A DNA stretch of 7,092 bases from Bradymonadales bacterium (lineage in GTDB: Bacteria > Myxococcota > Bradymonadia > REDH01): positions 1-7,092 of the forward strand of contig CANKLS010000060.1 of NCBI GenBank assembly GCA_947483645.1. The letters are read 5' to 3'. The notes beneath the pieces were generated by a model. It ran no database searches. It saw only the letters and a program-made list of their open reading frames with translations, and had not been told where the DNA came from. The stretch's first letter is position 1, and every line of letters begins with the position of its first letter. Position numbers and translations under genes: made by a program. This document shows positions 6,518 through 7,092 of this stretch, in pieces.

Positions 6518-7092
<575 letters not shown>

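Overview
This is a high-GC bacterial chromosome segment of housekeeping genes with no mobile elements, CRISPR arrays, tRNA or rRNA. The lipoprotein-type parvulin protein with Gly/Ala/Ser- and Pro/Ala-rich tracts, the rpsO-pnp pair, and cinA and a ThpR-like gene leading into recA fit a deltaproteobacterial or myxobacterial (Myxococcota-like) genome. That placement is inferred from protein style and from the recA operator, not from a search.

Layout. Positions 1-246 hold no gene I can support. A lipoprotein with a SurA/PpiC-type parvulin domain lies at 247-1494 (+) and ends in a strong terminator with a UUCG tetraloop. It converges on pnp (1632-3749, -), polynucleotide phosphorylase, whose own 3' hairpins lie in the same gap. 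Upstream of pnp on the same strand is rpsO (4013-4294, -), ribosomal protein S15. The two are separated by 263 nt that contain a 13-bp perfect-stem terminator right after rpsO and a long leader before pnp, which recalls the rpsO-pnp arrangement of E. coli. A 209-nt divergent region separates rpsO from a rightward cluster: cinA (4504-5805), a ThpR/LigT-family 2H phosphoesterase homologue (5838-6410), and the first 191 codons of recA (6518 to the window end).

How they work together. S15 and PNPase join ribosome assembly to RNA turnover. cinA-(thpR)-recA is a known gene order; Deinococcus radiodurans, for example, has cinA-ligT-recA. Here recA also has a perfect GAAC-N4-GTTC palindrome between a candidate -10 element and its ribosome binding site, which implies LexA-type SOS control.

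The points most worth a second look are the loss of both HxT catalytic motifs in the ThpR-like protein while its fold and gene position persist, the missing active-site histidines in the parvulin lipoprotein, and the recA operator type. I found no clearly new multi-gene system here.
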